DNA from: Bifidobacterium catulorum
GTDB lineage: Bacteria > Actinomycetota > Actinomycetes > Actinomycetales > Bifidobacteriaceae
Length of the DNA: 64,000 bases
Direction of reading: 5' to 3'
Assembly: GCF_003129925.1 (NCBI RefSeq)
Contig: NZ_QFFN01000010.1
Span: 1 to 64,000, forward strand
In this document: one piece after another, positions 33,139 to 40,305 of the stretch
How the letters are laid out: each line of letters starts with the position of its first letter
Position numbering within the stretch: the first letter of the stretch is position 1
The notes under the pieces: generated by a model
Database searches by the model: none
Told to the model about the DNA's origin: nothing
Seen by the model: the letters and a program-made list of their open reading frames with translations, nothing else
Translations under genes and position numbers: made by a program

Positions 33139-34629
33139 TTGACCTCACGTAACGCATCCACGACCGCGAACGTATCCTCGAATACAGCCGCTTCCATGAA
33201 CGTTTCCACAGCCGCCGACGGCAACACCCCCGTCCGACGCAACCCGACCGTAATGATCGCGACCCTTATGGTCGGTTCGTTCGTGGCGATCCTCAACCAG
33301 ACGCTGATGATCTCCGCCCTGCCCACGCTGATGCGTGAATTCGCGGTCCCCAGCAGCACCGTGCAATGGCTGACCACCGGGTTCATGCTCGCCAACGGCA
33401 TCATGATCCCCGTCACCGCGTTCCTGGTGGAGACGTTCACCACACGCCAGCTGTTCCTGTATGCGATGGGCATGTTCTTCGCCGGGTCTCTCGTATGCGC
33501 GCTCGCCCCGAGCTTCGCCCTGCTGCTTACGGGCCGTATTATTCAGGCGTGCGGCGCGGGTGTGCTGATGACGTTGCTGCAGACCGTGCTGTTCCGCGTC
33601 TACCCTCCGGAACGCCGAGGTCAGGCGATGGGCATGTTCGGCATGGTCATCGCGTTCGCGCCGGCCATCGGCCCGACCATCTCCGGTCTGCTGGTCGAAT
33701 GGCTCAGCTGGCGGTGGATGTTCGCCCTGCTCGTCGCGATTGCCGGCGGCGTCATCGTGGCGGCATGGTTCACGGTCCGCAATGTCGGCACGCCCACCCG
33801 CCCGCATATCGACGTGCTGTCCGTGGTGCTTTCCACGTTCGGGTTCGGTGGCATCCTGTTCGGCTTCTCGACCGCCGGTAGGAACGGCTGGGGGAGCATG
33901 GACGTGCTGGTCGCCCTGTTCGTCGGCGTGGTCGCCCTTACGCTGTTCATCATCCGTCAGATGCGTCTCGAACAGCCGATGCTGAATTTCCGCATCTTCC
34001 GTATTCCGATGTTCACGCTGTGTCTGACGATCTCGGTGATCGGCTTCGCCTCGTTCATCGGCGTGGAGAACGTCATTCCGCTGTATCTGCAGAACGATCT
34101 GGGCGTGAACGCTTTGGAATCCGGCCTGCTGATGATGCCCGGCGGCATCGTCATGGGCGCGCTCAACCCCGTGACCGGCAGGCTCTACGACCGGTTCGGC
34201 GGGCGTCCGATCGCAATCGTCGGATTCACGATTCTGACCACGGCCGCCGTGCTGCTCGCCACGATGGACGCGCATACACCCGTATGGATGCCGTCCGCGT
34301 ATTTCGCCCTATTGCTGGCCGGCTCGGCGTTCTGCTCGATGCCGTTGGTCACCGCCGCGCTGAACCAGCTGACCGGGCCCGAGATTCCCCACGGCACGGC
34401 CATGAACAACACGATGCGGCAGACCATGGGCGCCATCGCCATCGCGTTGCTCATCACCATCATGAACACTCATGCCGCGGCGGCGGGGCAGGCCGGCATC
34501 GACACGGCGACCGCGTCGGCGCTGGGCGTACGCGCCTCGTTCCGCGACGTCGCCGTCGTATGCGCGATCTGCCTCATCGCCGCGTTCTTCGTACGCGACC
34601 GTGGCCGTCGCCCGGGAACGCGGCGATAA
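33139..34629 (+). CDS. DHA2-family multidrug efflux MFS transporter
   Basis: 496 residues with about 14 membrane helices. Diagnostic stretches are SFVAILNQTLMISALPTLMREFAVPSSTVQWLTTGFMLANGIMIPVTAFL and RIIQACGAGVLMTLLQTVLFRVYPPERRGQAMGMFGMVIAFAPAIGPTISGLL, as in Lmr/EmrB/QacA proteins. The longest open frame starts with TTG at 33139; the first ATG in frame is at 33196 (MNVSTAADG). The Ser/Asn/Thr-rich leader before the first helix gives no clue, so the start is uncertain by 19 codons. A perfect 18-bp hairpin overlaps the stop codon. Confidence 0.87.
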   Translation: MTSRNASTTANVSSNTAASMNVSTAADGNTPVRRNPTVMIATLMVGSFVAILNQTLMISALPTLMREFAVPSSTVQWLTTGFMLANGIMIPVTAFLVETFTTRQLFLYAMGMFFAGSLVCALAPSFALLLTGRIIQACGAGVLMTLLQTVLFRVYPPERRGQAMGMFGMVIAFAPAIGPTISGLLVEWLSWRWMFALLVAIAGGVIVAAWFTVRNVGTPTRPHIDVLSVVLSTFGFGGILFGFSTAGRNGWGSMDVLVALFVGVVALTLFIIRQMRLEQPMLNFRIFRIPMFTLCLTISVIGFASFIGVENVIPLYLQNDLGVNALESGLLMMPGGIVMGALNPVTGRLYDRFGGRPIAIVGFTILTTAAVLLATMDAHTPVWMPSAYFALLLAGSAFCSMPLVTAALNQLTGPEIPHGTAMNNTMRQTMGAIAIALLITIMNTHAAAAGQAGIDTATASALGVRASFRDVAVVCAICLIAAFFVRDRGRRPGTRR

Positions 34630-34666
34630 CGCCCGGACACTGCGAATCGTCCGGGCGTTATCGCCG
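34621..34666 (+). terminator. Very stable hairpin at the end of the efflux gene
   Basis: Arms CGGCGATAACGCCCGGAC (34621-34638) and its exact reverse complement (34649-34666) enclose a 10-nt loop. The stop codon is inside the left arm. The tail is not U-rich (TTGCG), so it may stabilise the mRNA end and terminate only partly. Confidence 0.6.
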
Positions 34667-34711
34667 TTGCGCCCGCCGTGCCTCATGGGCCGTCCTGCGA
34701 TGCGCCGACCG

Positions 34712-35329
34712 TTACTTGACGACCTTGAAGCCGCCGGTCCACGGGGTCTGCTCGGTCACGCCGAGGATGATCTGCAGCGCGCCGTAGCCTTCGAGGTACT
34801 GGGCGCGCTTGAGCGCGCCGGCGTCCACGGTCCTGAGTCCCGCGGCCTCGACGAACGTCTTGACGGCGTTCTTGGCGTCCTCGCTGTCGGCGGCGAGCTG
34901 CACCACGGTGGGCGCGCCGTCGTTGACGCCGGTGGCGAGCGTTGCGGCGAACGTGGTGTTGAACGCCTTGACGACCGTGCTCTCGGGCAGCTTGGCGGCG
35001 AGGTATTCGGCCGCGGAGCCGAAGCCTTCCGGCAGGGCGAGGTCGAAGGTGGTGAAGTCGATCGGGTTGGACGGGTCGACCACGGTCTTGCCGGCGAGCT
35101 GGCCGGCGTAGGCGGCGAGCACGTCCTCGTAGGCGGGGAACGGCAGGGCGAGGACGACGATGTCGCCGGTGACGGGCTCGCCGAACTTGGCGCCGGTGAC
35201 GCCTTCGGCCGCGGCGGCGGCCTTGTCCGGGTTGCGGTCGATGACCTGCACGTTCGCGCCGGCCTTGACGGCCAGTCCCGCTACCGCGGAGCCGATGTTG
35301 CCTGCGCCGAAGATGGTGATGCTGCTCAT
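34712..35329 (-). CDS. F420-dependent NADP reductase-like oxidoreductase
   Basis: 205 residues with the dinucleotide fold ITIFGAGNIGSAVAGLAVKAGANVQVIDRNPDKAA at the N-terminus, then VVLALPFPAYEDVLAAY, VVDPSNPIDF and VVKAFNTTFAATLA, as in NADPH:F420 oxidoreductase-like (COG2085) proteins. Bifidobacteria lack F420, so the true substrate is probably another electron carrier or aldehyde/imine. I start at 35329 (GGAAAGGAAAC upstream). A longer frame could begin at an ATG at 35482, just after the -10 box, adding 51 unconserved residues. Divergent from padR and under the shared operator. Confidence 0.83.
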   Translation of the reverse strand: MSSITIFGAGNIGSAVAGLAVKAGANVQVIDRNPDKAAAAAEGVTGAKFGEPVTGDIVVLALPFPAYEDVLAAYAGQLAGKTVVDPSNPIDFTTFDLALPEGFGSAAEYLAAKLPESTVVKAFNTTFAATLATGVNDGAPTVVQLAADSEDAKNAVKTFVEAAGLRTVDAGALKRAQYLEGYGALQIILGVTEQTPWTGGFKVVK

Positions 35330-35488
35330 GATGGTTTCCTTTCCTCCGCCGTTCCGCGCGGTCCCCGGTGAATGCCGGTGACCGTTGTACGGCCGCATGT
35401 GGTGTGTTGTTCCTCGCGTCGCCACGGTCCGTGGGCCGGTGCCCGTCGTGCCGTCGTTTCCGCGTTGGTCATCAACATACATCCCTTC

Positions 35489-35517
35489 CTGATATATCTC
35501 AAGCTGAAATATATCAA
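35489..35517 (-). promoter_or_regulatory. Promoter and overlapping PadR-type operator of the reductase gene
   Basis: Leftward -35 TTGATA (35517-35512), 17-base spacer, -10 TATCAG (35494-35489). It coincides with the dyad TGATATAT-N11-ATATATCA (35490-35516), near-identical to the element at 11632-11658. Confidence 0.75.
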
Positions 35518-35600
35518 GGAAAGATATTGCTGTTTCAAAAACCGTTGGCGCGATTGGCTTTACGTGCCCTACGGCCTGCCGCCCACACGGCGTGTCGTAG

Positions 35601-35627
35601 TGAAATATTTCAACCTGAGCTATAGTG
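35601..35627 (+). promoter_or_regulatory. Third PadR-type operator overlapping the leaderless padR promoter
   Basis: Read rightward, the element matches the leftward reading of the 35490-35516 element at 20 of 27 positions (core ATATTTCA-R-C-Y-TGAG-M-TATA). It includes the -10 box TATAGT (35621-35626), which ends 7 bases before the padR ATG. This points to autorepression. Confidence 0.68.
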
Positions 35628-35633
35628 GTGGGT

Positions 35634-36158
35634 ATGAATATCGTGGAATTGATGACGTTGGGCTTCCTGTCCGAAGAGCCGCTGTGCGGCTACCGGCTGA
35701 AGAAGAAGATGGAGCAGTTGCTCGGCTACGCGCGCCCGTTCAGCGACGGCACCCTGCATTCCGTCACCGGCAAATTCGTCAAGCAGGGCTATCTGGGGGA
35801 GTCGTTCAACGTCGTCAACGGACGGCGATTGCGCGAATTCCACCTCGAACCCGCCGGGCGTGAGGTGCTCATCGAGGAATTGAAGGCCACGGACGGCTAC
35901 ATGCTCACCGACATCACCAAATGGTCGGTCGTCATGTCGTTCCTGTCCGTCGTGCCGGACGAGGCCGACCGCAACGCGGTGCTGCGCCGTCGCCTCGACC
36001 TGCTGAACTCGGACGTGCGCCGCATGTACAGCGACGGCGAAGGCCCGATCGACAACGCGGACTTGACCGACCGGTACCGCATCGCCATCACCGAGATCCA
36101 TGACGCGGAGATCGCGGCGGAACGCCGGTGGCTGGAACGGGAGCTCGGCGTTGCGTGA
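35634..36158 (+). CDS. PadR-family transcriptional regulator
   Basis: 174 residues. Winged helix MNIVELMTLGFLSEEPLCGYRLKKKMEQLLGYARPFSDGTLHSVTGKFVKQGYLG, then PadR C-terminal helices with the conserved FHLEPAGREVLIEELKATDGYMLTDITKWS. The ATG at 35634 is 7 bases after TATAGT with no ribosome site, so translation is leaderless; an upstream GTG would place the -10 box inside the gene. It probably represses itself, the divergent reductase and the dehydrogenase at 10.5 kb. It is a close paralogue of the regulator at 14792. Confidence 0.9.
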   Translation: MNIVELMTLGFLSEEPLCGYRLKKKMEQLLGYARPFSDGTLHSVTGKFVKQGYLGESFNVVNGRRLREFHLEPAGREVLIEELKATDGYMLTDITKWSVVMSFLSVVPDEADRNAVLRRRLDLLNSDVRRMYSDGEGPIDNADLTDRYRIAITEIHDAEIAAERRWLERELGVA

Positions 36159-36180
36159 TTCGGCGTTGCGTGATTCGGCG
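36145..36180 (+). repeat. 15-bp tandem duplication across the padR stop codon
   Basis: TCGGCGTTGCGTGAT occurs twice in a row followed by a partial third copy. The first copy holds the padR stop. The unit is a multiple of three, so the next reading frame is not disturbed. Confidence 0.8.
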
Positions 36181-36192
36181 TCGCGGGTCGCA

Positions 36193-36864
36193 ATGCGCGA
36201 CGGGCTGCCGACGTCGGAGGCCCTCGAAACGCTGTACCGCACCATGCTGCGCGAGATGGGGCCGACCGGTTGGTGGCCGGCCGACGGCCCATACGAGATC
36301 ATGGTCGGCGCGGTGCTCATCCAGAACGTGTCATGGCGCAACGCCGACCGTTCGCTGGACGCGCTGAAGGCCGAGCGCCTGCTCGACCCGCACGCCATCG
36401 CCCAGCTGGACGACGGGCGGCTCCAGGAGCTGATACGCCCGTCCGGCTTCTACCGCAACAAGTCGCGCGCCCTGCGTGAGATGAGCCGATGGTACGTCGA
36501 ACGGTGCGGGGCGCGCCCCGAAGGCGCGGCCGACGTCGACGACGACGCGTTGCGCAAGGAGCTGCTGGCCCTGTTCGGCATCGGCGGCGAGACCGCCGAC
36601 GACCTGCTGCTCTACGTGTTCGACCGACGCGCGTTCATCGCCGACACGTACGCGCGACGCCTGTTCACGTTCCTCGGCTACGGGGTGCCCGACGGCTATG
36701 CCGCATTTCGCAAGGCATACAATCCGATCGCGCTCGCCACGGGCCTCGGCGTCGCCGACCTCAAGGAGTTCCACGGCCTCATCGACGAATACGGCAAGAC
36801 CTACCGCGACGACGCCGCGAAGGCCGATTCGTTCCTCGGGCGAACGGGAATGAGATCGGCGTGA
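36193..36864 (+). CDS. HhH-GPD base-excision repair protein (endonuclease III-like)
   Basis: 223 residues. The helix-hairpin-helix is LLALFGIGGETADDLLLYVFDRRAFIADTYARRLF, with the catalytic-type Asp in IADTYARRL. The Lys of bifunctional endonuclease III is replaced (GIGGETADDLL), so this is a monofunctional glycosylase-like member. The FeS cluster cysteines at the C-terminus are missing. GAVLIQNVSWRNADRSLDAL resembles the substrate-strand helix. Start at ATG 36193 is uncertain, since no good ribosome site is seen; upstream TTG codons in frame are alternatives and coupling to padR is possible. Confidence 0.75.
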   Translation: MRDGLPTSEALETLYRTMLREMGPTGWWPADGPYEIMVGAVLIQNVSWRNADRSLDALKAERLLDPHAIAQLDDGRLQELIRPSGFYRNKSRALREMSRWYVERCGARPEGAADVDDDALRKELLALFGIGGETADDLLLYVFDRRAFIADTYARRLFTFLGYGVPDGYAAFRKAYNPIALATGLGVADLKEFHGLIDEYGKTYRDDAAKADSFLGRTGMRSA

Positions 36865-36907
36865 TGCGCGGGTTTGCGCCGGATGATGCGATGGACGAGA
36901 GCAGAGC

Positions 36908-37324
36908 CTAGCGGAACAGTTGCAGGTATCGTGCCGCGGTCAGGGATTTTACGGGGGAGTGCGTGAACGCTCCGGAATCGCGGGTGATGATGAAATCCAT
37001 GTCGTTCTGTTCCGCGGCTGCGCGGATCAGGCCGTCTTCAAAGTCCGGTTCGTCCGAATAGGCCGAATTCCGGCATTCCTCCTGTCCCACCGGAAGCACC
37101 GTCAGGAGAATGAGAAACTGCCTGATGAGCTCCCTGCACCCCGGTTCCCCCAATGGCTTTCGGCATAGGTAGTAGAAATCCTTCAACGAGCCGGACGTGG
37201 TGTGCCCGAGCACGTCGGAAACGGCGATTCTCCTCATCAGGCCATCGGCCGATGCGTGTTCCGGGCGTCCTTCGACCGCGTAGTCGATGAGTACGTTCGT
37301 GTCGAGCAGCAGTCTAGATGGCAC
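36908..37324 (-). CDS. PIN-domain toxin-like protein (VapC type), apparently without antitoxin
   Basis: 138 residues. PIN acidic residues are in LLLDTNVLIDY (residues 5-15) and DFEDGLIRAAAEQNDMDFIITRDSGAF. It starts with GTG at 37324. Directly upstream and overlapping is a short open frame ending LTSGELENRAI, the kind of overlap seen at antitoxin-toxin junctions, but no antitoxin domain precedes it. It is either a solitary PIN ribonuclease or the survivor of a decayed pair. Confidence 0.78.
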   Translation of the reverse strand: MPSRLLLDTNVLIDYAVEGRPEHASADGLMRRIAVSDVLGHTTSGSLKDFYYLCRKPLGEPGCRELIRQFLILLTVLPVGQEECRNSAYSDEPDFEDGLIRAAAEQNDMDFIITRDSGAFTHSPVKSLTAARYLQLFR

Positions 37325-37676
37325 GGTTCTCCAACTCCCCGGATGTCAATAACCAGCAGGAACAACCAACAATCCACACCCACGCAAACACCCGAAGAGC
37401 CTGATATGTACTAAAAATCAGCTTACTGTAGTGTTGGTAATCATGGATTGGCGATTATGCTGCCCTCCGTTTGGCACCGGCCGCCATATTCATGTGCCTG
37501 CGTGAATCCGCCCTTGCCTGGTCTCCCCTGTCTGGTCGTCGGTTCCATGGACCGACATTAACGGTCGGGATATGTTCGGTCGGATCCCGGACGTGACGGA
37601 CGCTGCGCCGCCGCGGCGTATCGTCATATGGGCGCGCGCCGATGGCCTGCCGTATCTCATGGTTATCGTGGGCTGC
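37325..37676. other. Intergenic region, possible remains of an antitoxin gene
   Basis: Between the PIN gene and the methyltransferase gene. Minus-strand codons just before the PIN start read as a short hydrophobic peptide ending TSGELENRAI with no recognisable antitoxin fold. A TATCGT sequence at 37664-37669 may be the -10 box of the methyltransferase gene. Nothing else was recognised. Confidence 0.4.
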
Positions 37677-38468
37677 ATGGTCACATGGGATTCGGAACAG
37701 TATCTTCGATTCAAGACGGAGCGCACGCAGCCGTCGCGCGACCTCGCAGCCCAATTGCCCGCCGACGACGGCACGGTCGCACGCGTGCTCGACATCGGCT
37801 GCGGTCCGGGCAACAGCACCGCCGTACTGCGCGAACGGTATCCCCACGCCGAAATCCTCGGCGTCGACAGCTCGCCCGACATGATCGACGCGGCGCGCGA
37901 AGCACACCCGGACATCGACTTCGCGTTGTGCGACGTCTCGGAGCCGGAACAATTGGACGCCCTGCCGCACGGTTTCGACGTCGTCTTCTCCAACGCATGC
38001 ATCCAATGGGTGCCGGACCATCCGCATCTCATCCCGAACCTGCTCGGACTGCTGCGCGAAGGCGGCATACTCGCCGTGCAGACGCCGATGAACTACGAGG
38101 AGCCGATTCATCGGATCATCGCCGAGATCGTCCACTCGCCGCGGTACGCCGACCGGCTGCCGCAGCGGCGCGAGTTCTTCAACCTCACCCCGCCCGACTA
38201 CTGGGAGCTACTGCACGGTTCCGGACTCGTGTCGCACTTCCGCATGTGGAAGACCACCTACATGCACACCCTGCCCTCGCACGAGGCCATCATGGACTGG
38301 TACCGCGGCACCGGACTGCGACCGTATCTGCAGGCGCTCGCCGACGACGCCGAACGGGCGGAGTTCGAATGGCGGGTGTTCGAGCGCGTTTGTGATGAGT
38401 ATCCCACGCAGTCCGACGGCAGCATCATCTTCCCGTTCCCGCGCTTCTTCTTCACCGCGGTCAGGTAG
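37677..38468 (+). CDS. tam: Trans-aconitate 2-methyltransferase
   Basis: 263 residues. It matches E. coli Tam along its length: WDSEQYLRFKTERTQPSRDL, SAM motif VLDIGCGPGNSTAVL, LGVDSSPDMIDAAR, FDVVFSNACIQWVPDH, TYMHTLPSHEAIMDWYRGTGLRPYLQAL and the C-terminal FPFPRFFFTAVR. It methylates trans-aconitate with SAM, relieving aconitase inhibition. ATG 37677 is chosen because Tam begins here; no ribosome site is seen and TATCGT lies 7 bases upstream, so the start may be leaderless. Confidence 0.9.
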   Translation: MVTWDSEQYLRFKTERTQPSRDLAAQLPADDGTVARVLDIGCGPGNSTAVLRERYPHAEILGVDSSPDMIDAAREAHPDIDFALCDVSEPEQLDALPHGFDVVFSNACIQWVPDHPHLIPNLLGLLREGGILAVQTPMNYEEPIHRIIAEIVHSPRYADRLPQRREFFNLTPPDYWELLHGSGLVSHFRMWKTTYMHTLPSHEAIMDWYRGTGLRPYLQALADDAERAEFEWRVFERVCDEYPTQSDGSIIFPFPRFFFTAVR

Positions 38469-38564
38469 GCGAAGCGGAGTCATGCGGACCGGTTGCGCAA
38501 GACCGCAAGGCATTGATGGGTTGAACCGGAGTGTGTCAGCGACGCATCACCGGAATCGCCGACA

Positions 38565-39191
38565 TCACTTGGATTGAGGGCGGCCGCATGCATCCAACAG
38601 TGCTGTCATGCCGCGTGGACTGATGCAGTATCCGGGGAAGTGCTCGATGAGCTTCTCATCGGAAGTGACCACGGCTTCACTGTCTGAGCGGCGTGCGGCG
38701 GCGATGATGAGGTCGTCCTCGAAATCATCATGACGGTCTCGTAATGCGATGGTGTCGTCACAGATCGTTTGGTCGATGGCCACGATATCGCATAATGCGC
38801 GGGTTCGTTCGATGCAATGCCATGGAATACGGCGGGTGAGCAGGCGTTTGGTTGCGTCCTGCAATGTGGATTCGCCCACTGTCTTGGAGGCCGATTGGGA
38901 TTCGTGGTGCCGTCGACCGTTGAACTGCCGGCGAAGCATCATCTCCGAGATGTAGGCGATGTCCTTCAGCGATGTGGCTGCGCAACGCAGCGTGACGTCA
39001 TGGCGGACGCATTCCTTGAGCATCGCCGATACGGGTCTGGTTCGGTCCTCGCGCAGCAAGAGGTGGTCCAGCAGTACGTTGGTGTCCAAAAGCACGCTGC
39101 GCGGCGGATCGGGATGCGATATGCGGTATTGCGACGCAGCATTGTCTGCAAGCCGTTCGGGGGAGGATGTACGGTCGGCCGTTCGGGTCAC
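38565..39191 (-). CDS. PIN-domain toxin (VapC-like) of a type II toxin-antitoxin pair
   Basis: 208 residues with a 30-residue N-terminal extension. PIN residues are SVLLDTNVLLDHLL (about 33-46) and DFEDDLIIAAARRSDSEAVVTSDEKLIEHFP near the C-terminus. It is larger than typical VapC (130-150 residues) because of a Ser/His/Arg-rich insert (RRQFNGRRHHESQSASKTVGES). It starts GTG, overlapping the antitoxin stop as GTGA. Predicted RNase inhibited by the upstream product. Confidence 0.82.
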   Translation of the reverse strand: MTRTADRTSSPERLADNAASQYRISHPDPPRSVLLDTNVLLDHLLLREDRTRPVSAMLKECVRHDVTLRCAATSLKDIAYISEMMLRRQFNGRRHHESQSASKTVGESTLQDATKRLLTRRIPWHCIERTRALCDIVAIDQTICDDTIALRDRHDDFEDDLIIAAARRSDSEAVVTSDEKLIEHFPGYCISPRGMTALLDACGRPQSK

Positions 39192-39565
39192 CGGTCGCTC
39201 CTCTCCATGTTGAGATAGTCGTCAAGACGCTGCTCGTACATGTCGTCGCGGAGCCGCCTGTAGGTGGAATCGCGAATCGGGACGGCGAACGGATCCTCTG
39301 CGGCGTCGATTACGCCCGCCCGTGCAAGTTCCCGTTGCACGTATCCGGCCGAATCGTCGACGATCGCCAGTCTGCGACGTCGCTCCTCAATGCGCGCCTC
39401 CTCCTGCGAATGTGTTTCCAGTTGTGGAATCTCATGTCTGTCGGCGATGTATGTCCATACGGTGCGGATGACATCGCTCGCCGAAACGGATTGTTCGCGC
39501 AATATGGCGTCGACGTCATTCTTCAGGCGCGTGTCAAGGCGCACGTTCATCTGTGTCATCGTCAT
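39188..39565 (-). CDS. RelB/DinJ-like ribbon-helix-helix antitoxin
   Basis: 125 residues. The first 45, MTMTQMNVRLDTRLKNDVDAILREQSVSASDVIRTVWTYIADRHEIP in order, form a ribbon-helix-helix domain of the RelB/DinJ type. The rest is charged and helical (EEARIEERRRRLAIVD), as expected of a toxin-wrapping region. GGAGG lies 5 bases before ATG 39565. A 25-bp palindrome 36 bases upstream is the likely autoregulatory operator. Confidence 0.83.
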   Translation of the reverse strand: MTMTQMNVRLDTRLKNDVDAILREQSVSASDVIRTVWTYIADRHEIPQLETHSQEEARIEERRRRLAIVDDSAGYVQRELARAGVIDAAEDPFAVPIRDSTYRRLRDDMYEQRLDDYLNMERSDR

Positions 39566-39600
39566 TATGGCCTCCACTGTCCGCTCTGGAGCGCGACTTC

Positions 39601-39625
39601 TGTCTGCTATACAGTATAGCAGACA
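39601..39625. promoter_or_regulatory. 25-bp perfect palindrome, antitoxin operator
   Basis: Arms TGTCTGCTATAC (39601-39612) and GTATAGCAGACA (39614-39625) flank a single central base. It sits where the minus-strand promoter of the toxin-antitoxin operon is expected. Confidence 0.8.
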
Positions 39626-39697
39626 GGAACGGCTGGACGCCTTTGCGGCCGCGAAGAACGCCTTCGACAGGCGTGCCCGCCACTTGTCCGGTGCACG

Positions 39698-39737
39698 CAT
39701 ATAGTTACCAATAGTCATTATCTTTGGTAACTATATG
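39698..39737. promoter_or_regulatory. MarR operator
   Basis: Arms CATATAGTTACCAA (39698-39711) and TTGGTAACTATATG (39724-39737) are exact reverse complements 12 bases apart, ending 10 bases before the MarR start. MarR proteins autorepress through such sites. Confidence 0.75.
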
Positions 39738-39747
39738 GGGGTTGCTG

Positions 39748-40305
39748 ATGGACGATTCGAATATGCGGCCGGCATCCGAAGAGTTGCCGGCCTCATACGT
39801 GCGGCTGCTGCTGGACGCCTGTTGGAAGGCGAAAAGCATCGCCGAACTCATGCCTGAACTTCCGCGCGGAATGAAGCCGCGATACGTGCATGTCATCGAC
39901 GCGGTCTGGCACATCAACGCGCCGCATGGACAGGGCATGGCCACCGCACGCGTCAGTGACGTAAGCGCGTTCCTCGGCGTCACCACGCCCAGCGTGACCA
40001 AGCTCGTCGGCGAAATGGTCGACCGGGGACTGCTCGTCAAACATGCGAACGACACCGACCGACGCGCGGTCACGCTCACGCTCACCGAACGGGGACTCGC
40101 CATCCGCAAGGCATATGTGGCCGACTATCACGCGCATCTGGGCGAACTGCTCGCCGGCATCACCCCGGAGGAATGCGCGACCGTGGCGCGCGTGATGAAT
40201 CGGACGCTGCCACTCATGCGGGACGACGGCTGGAAGGCGACCGACAACGATCGGGAGACAAACAACCGACGAATGACGGACGGAAAGGACGACGACGAAT
40301 CATGA
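39748..40305 (+). CDS. MarR-family transcriptional regulator
   Basis: 185 residues. The winged helix is MATARVSDVSAFLGVTTPSVTKLVGEMVDRGLLVKHANDTDRRAVTLTLTERGLAIRK, with the DxRxxxLxLT wing typical of MarR. A hydrophilic C-terminal tail (DNDRETNNRRMTDGKDDDES) is added. ATG 39748 is preceded by GGGGG. It overlaps the efflux gene by 4 bases, so it regulates its own operon through the upstream dyad. Confidence 0.9.
   Translation: MDDSNMRPASEELPASYVRLLLDACWKAKSIAELMPELPRGMKPRYVHVIDAVWHINAPHGQGMATARVSDVSAFLGVTTPSVTKLVGEMVDRGLLVKHANDTDRRAVTLTLTERGLAIRKAYVADYHAHLGELLAGITPEECATVARVMNRTLPLMRDDGWKATDNDRETNNRRMTDGKDDDES

Noticed and set aside
32756-33142. Plus-strand open frame ahead of the second efflux gene
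   Set aside because: No ribosome site, Arg/His/Pro-heavy composition and it overlaps the twin operators; no family resemblance.
34712-35329. True F420-dependent enzyme
   Set aside because: No F420 biosynthesis gene is seen and bifidobacteria are not known to make F420; the name reflects fold only.
35330-35482. 51-residue N-terminal extension of the F420-reductase-like protein from an ATG near the -10 box
   Set aside because: The extension resembles no part of the family, and a good ribosome site precedes the family start at 35329. It remains possible because the ATG would suit a leaderless start.
37455-38135. Minus-strand open frames across the methyltransferase gene
   Set aside because: Antisense shadows; the plus-strand Tam match is full length.
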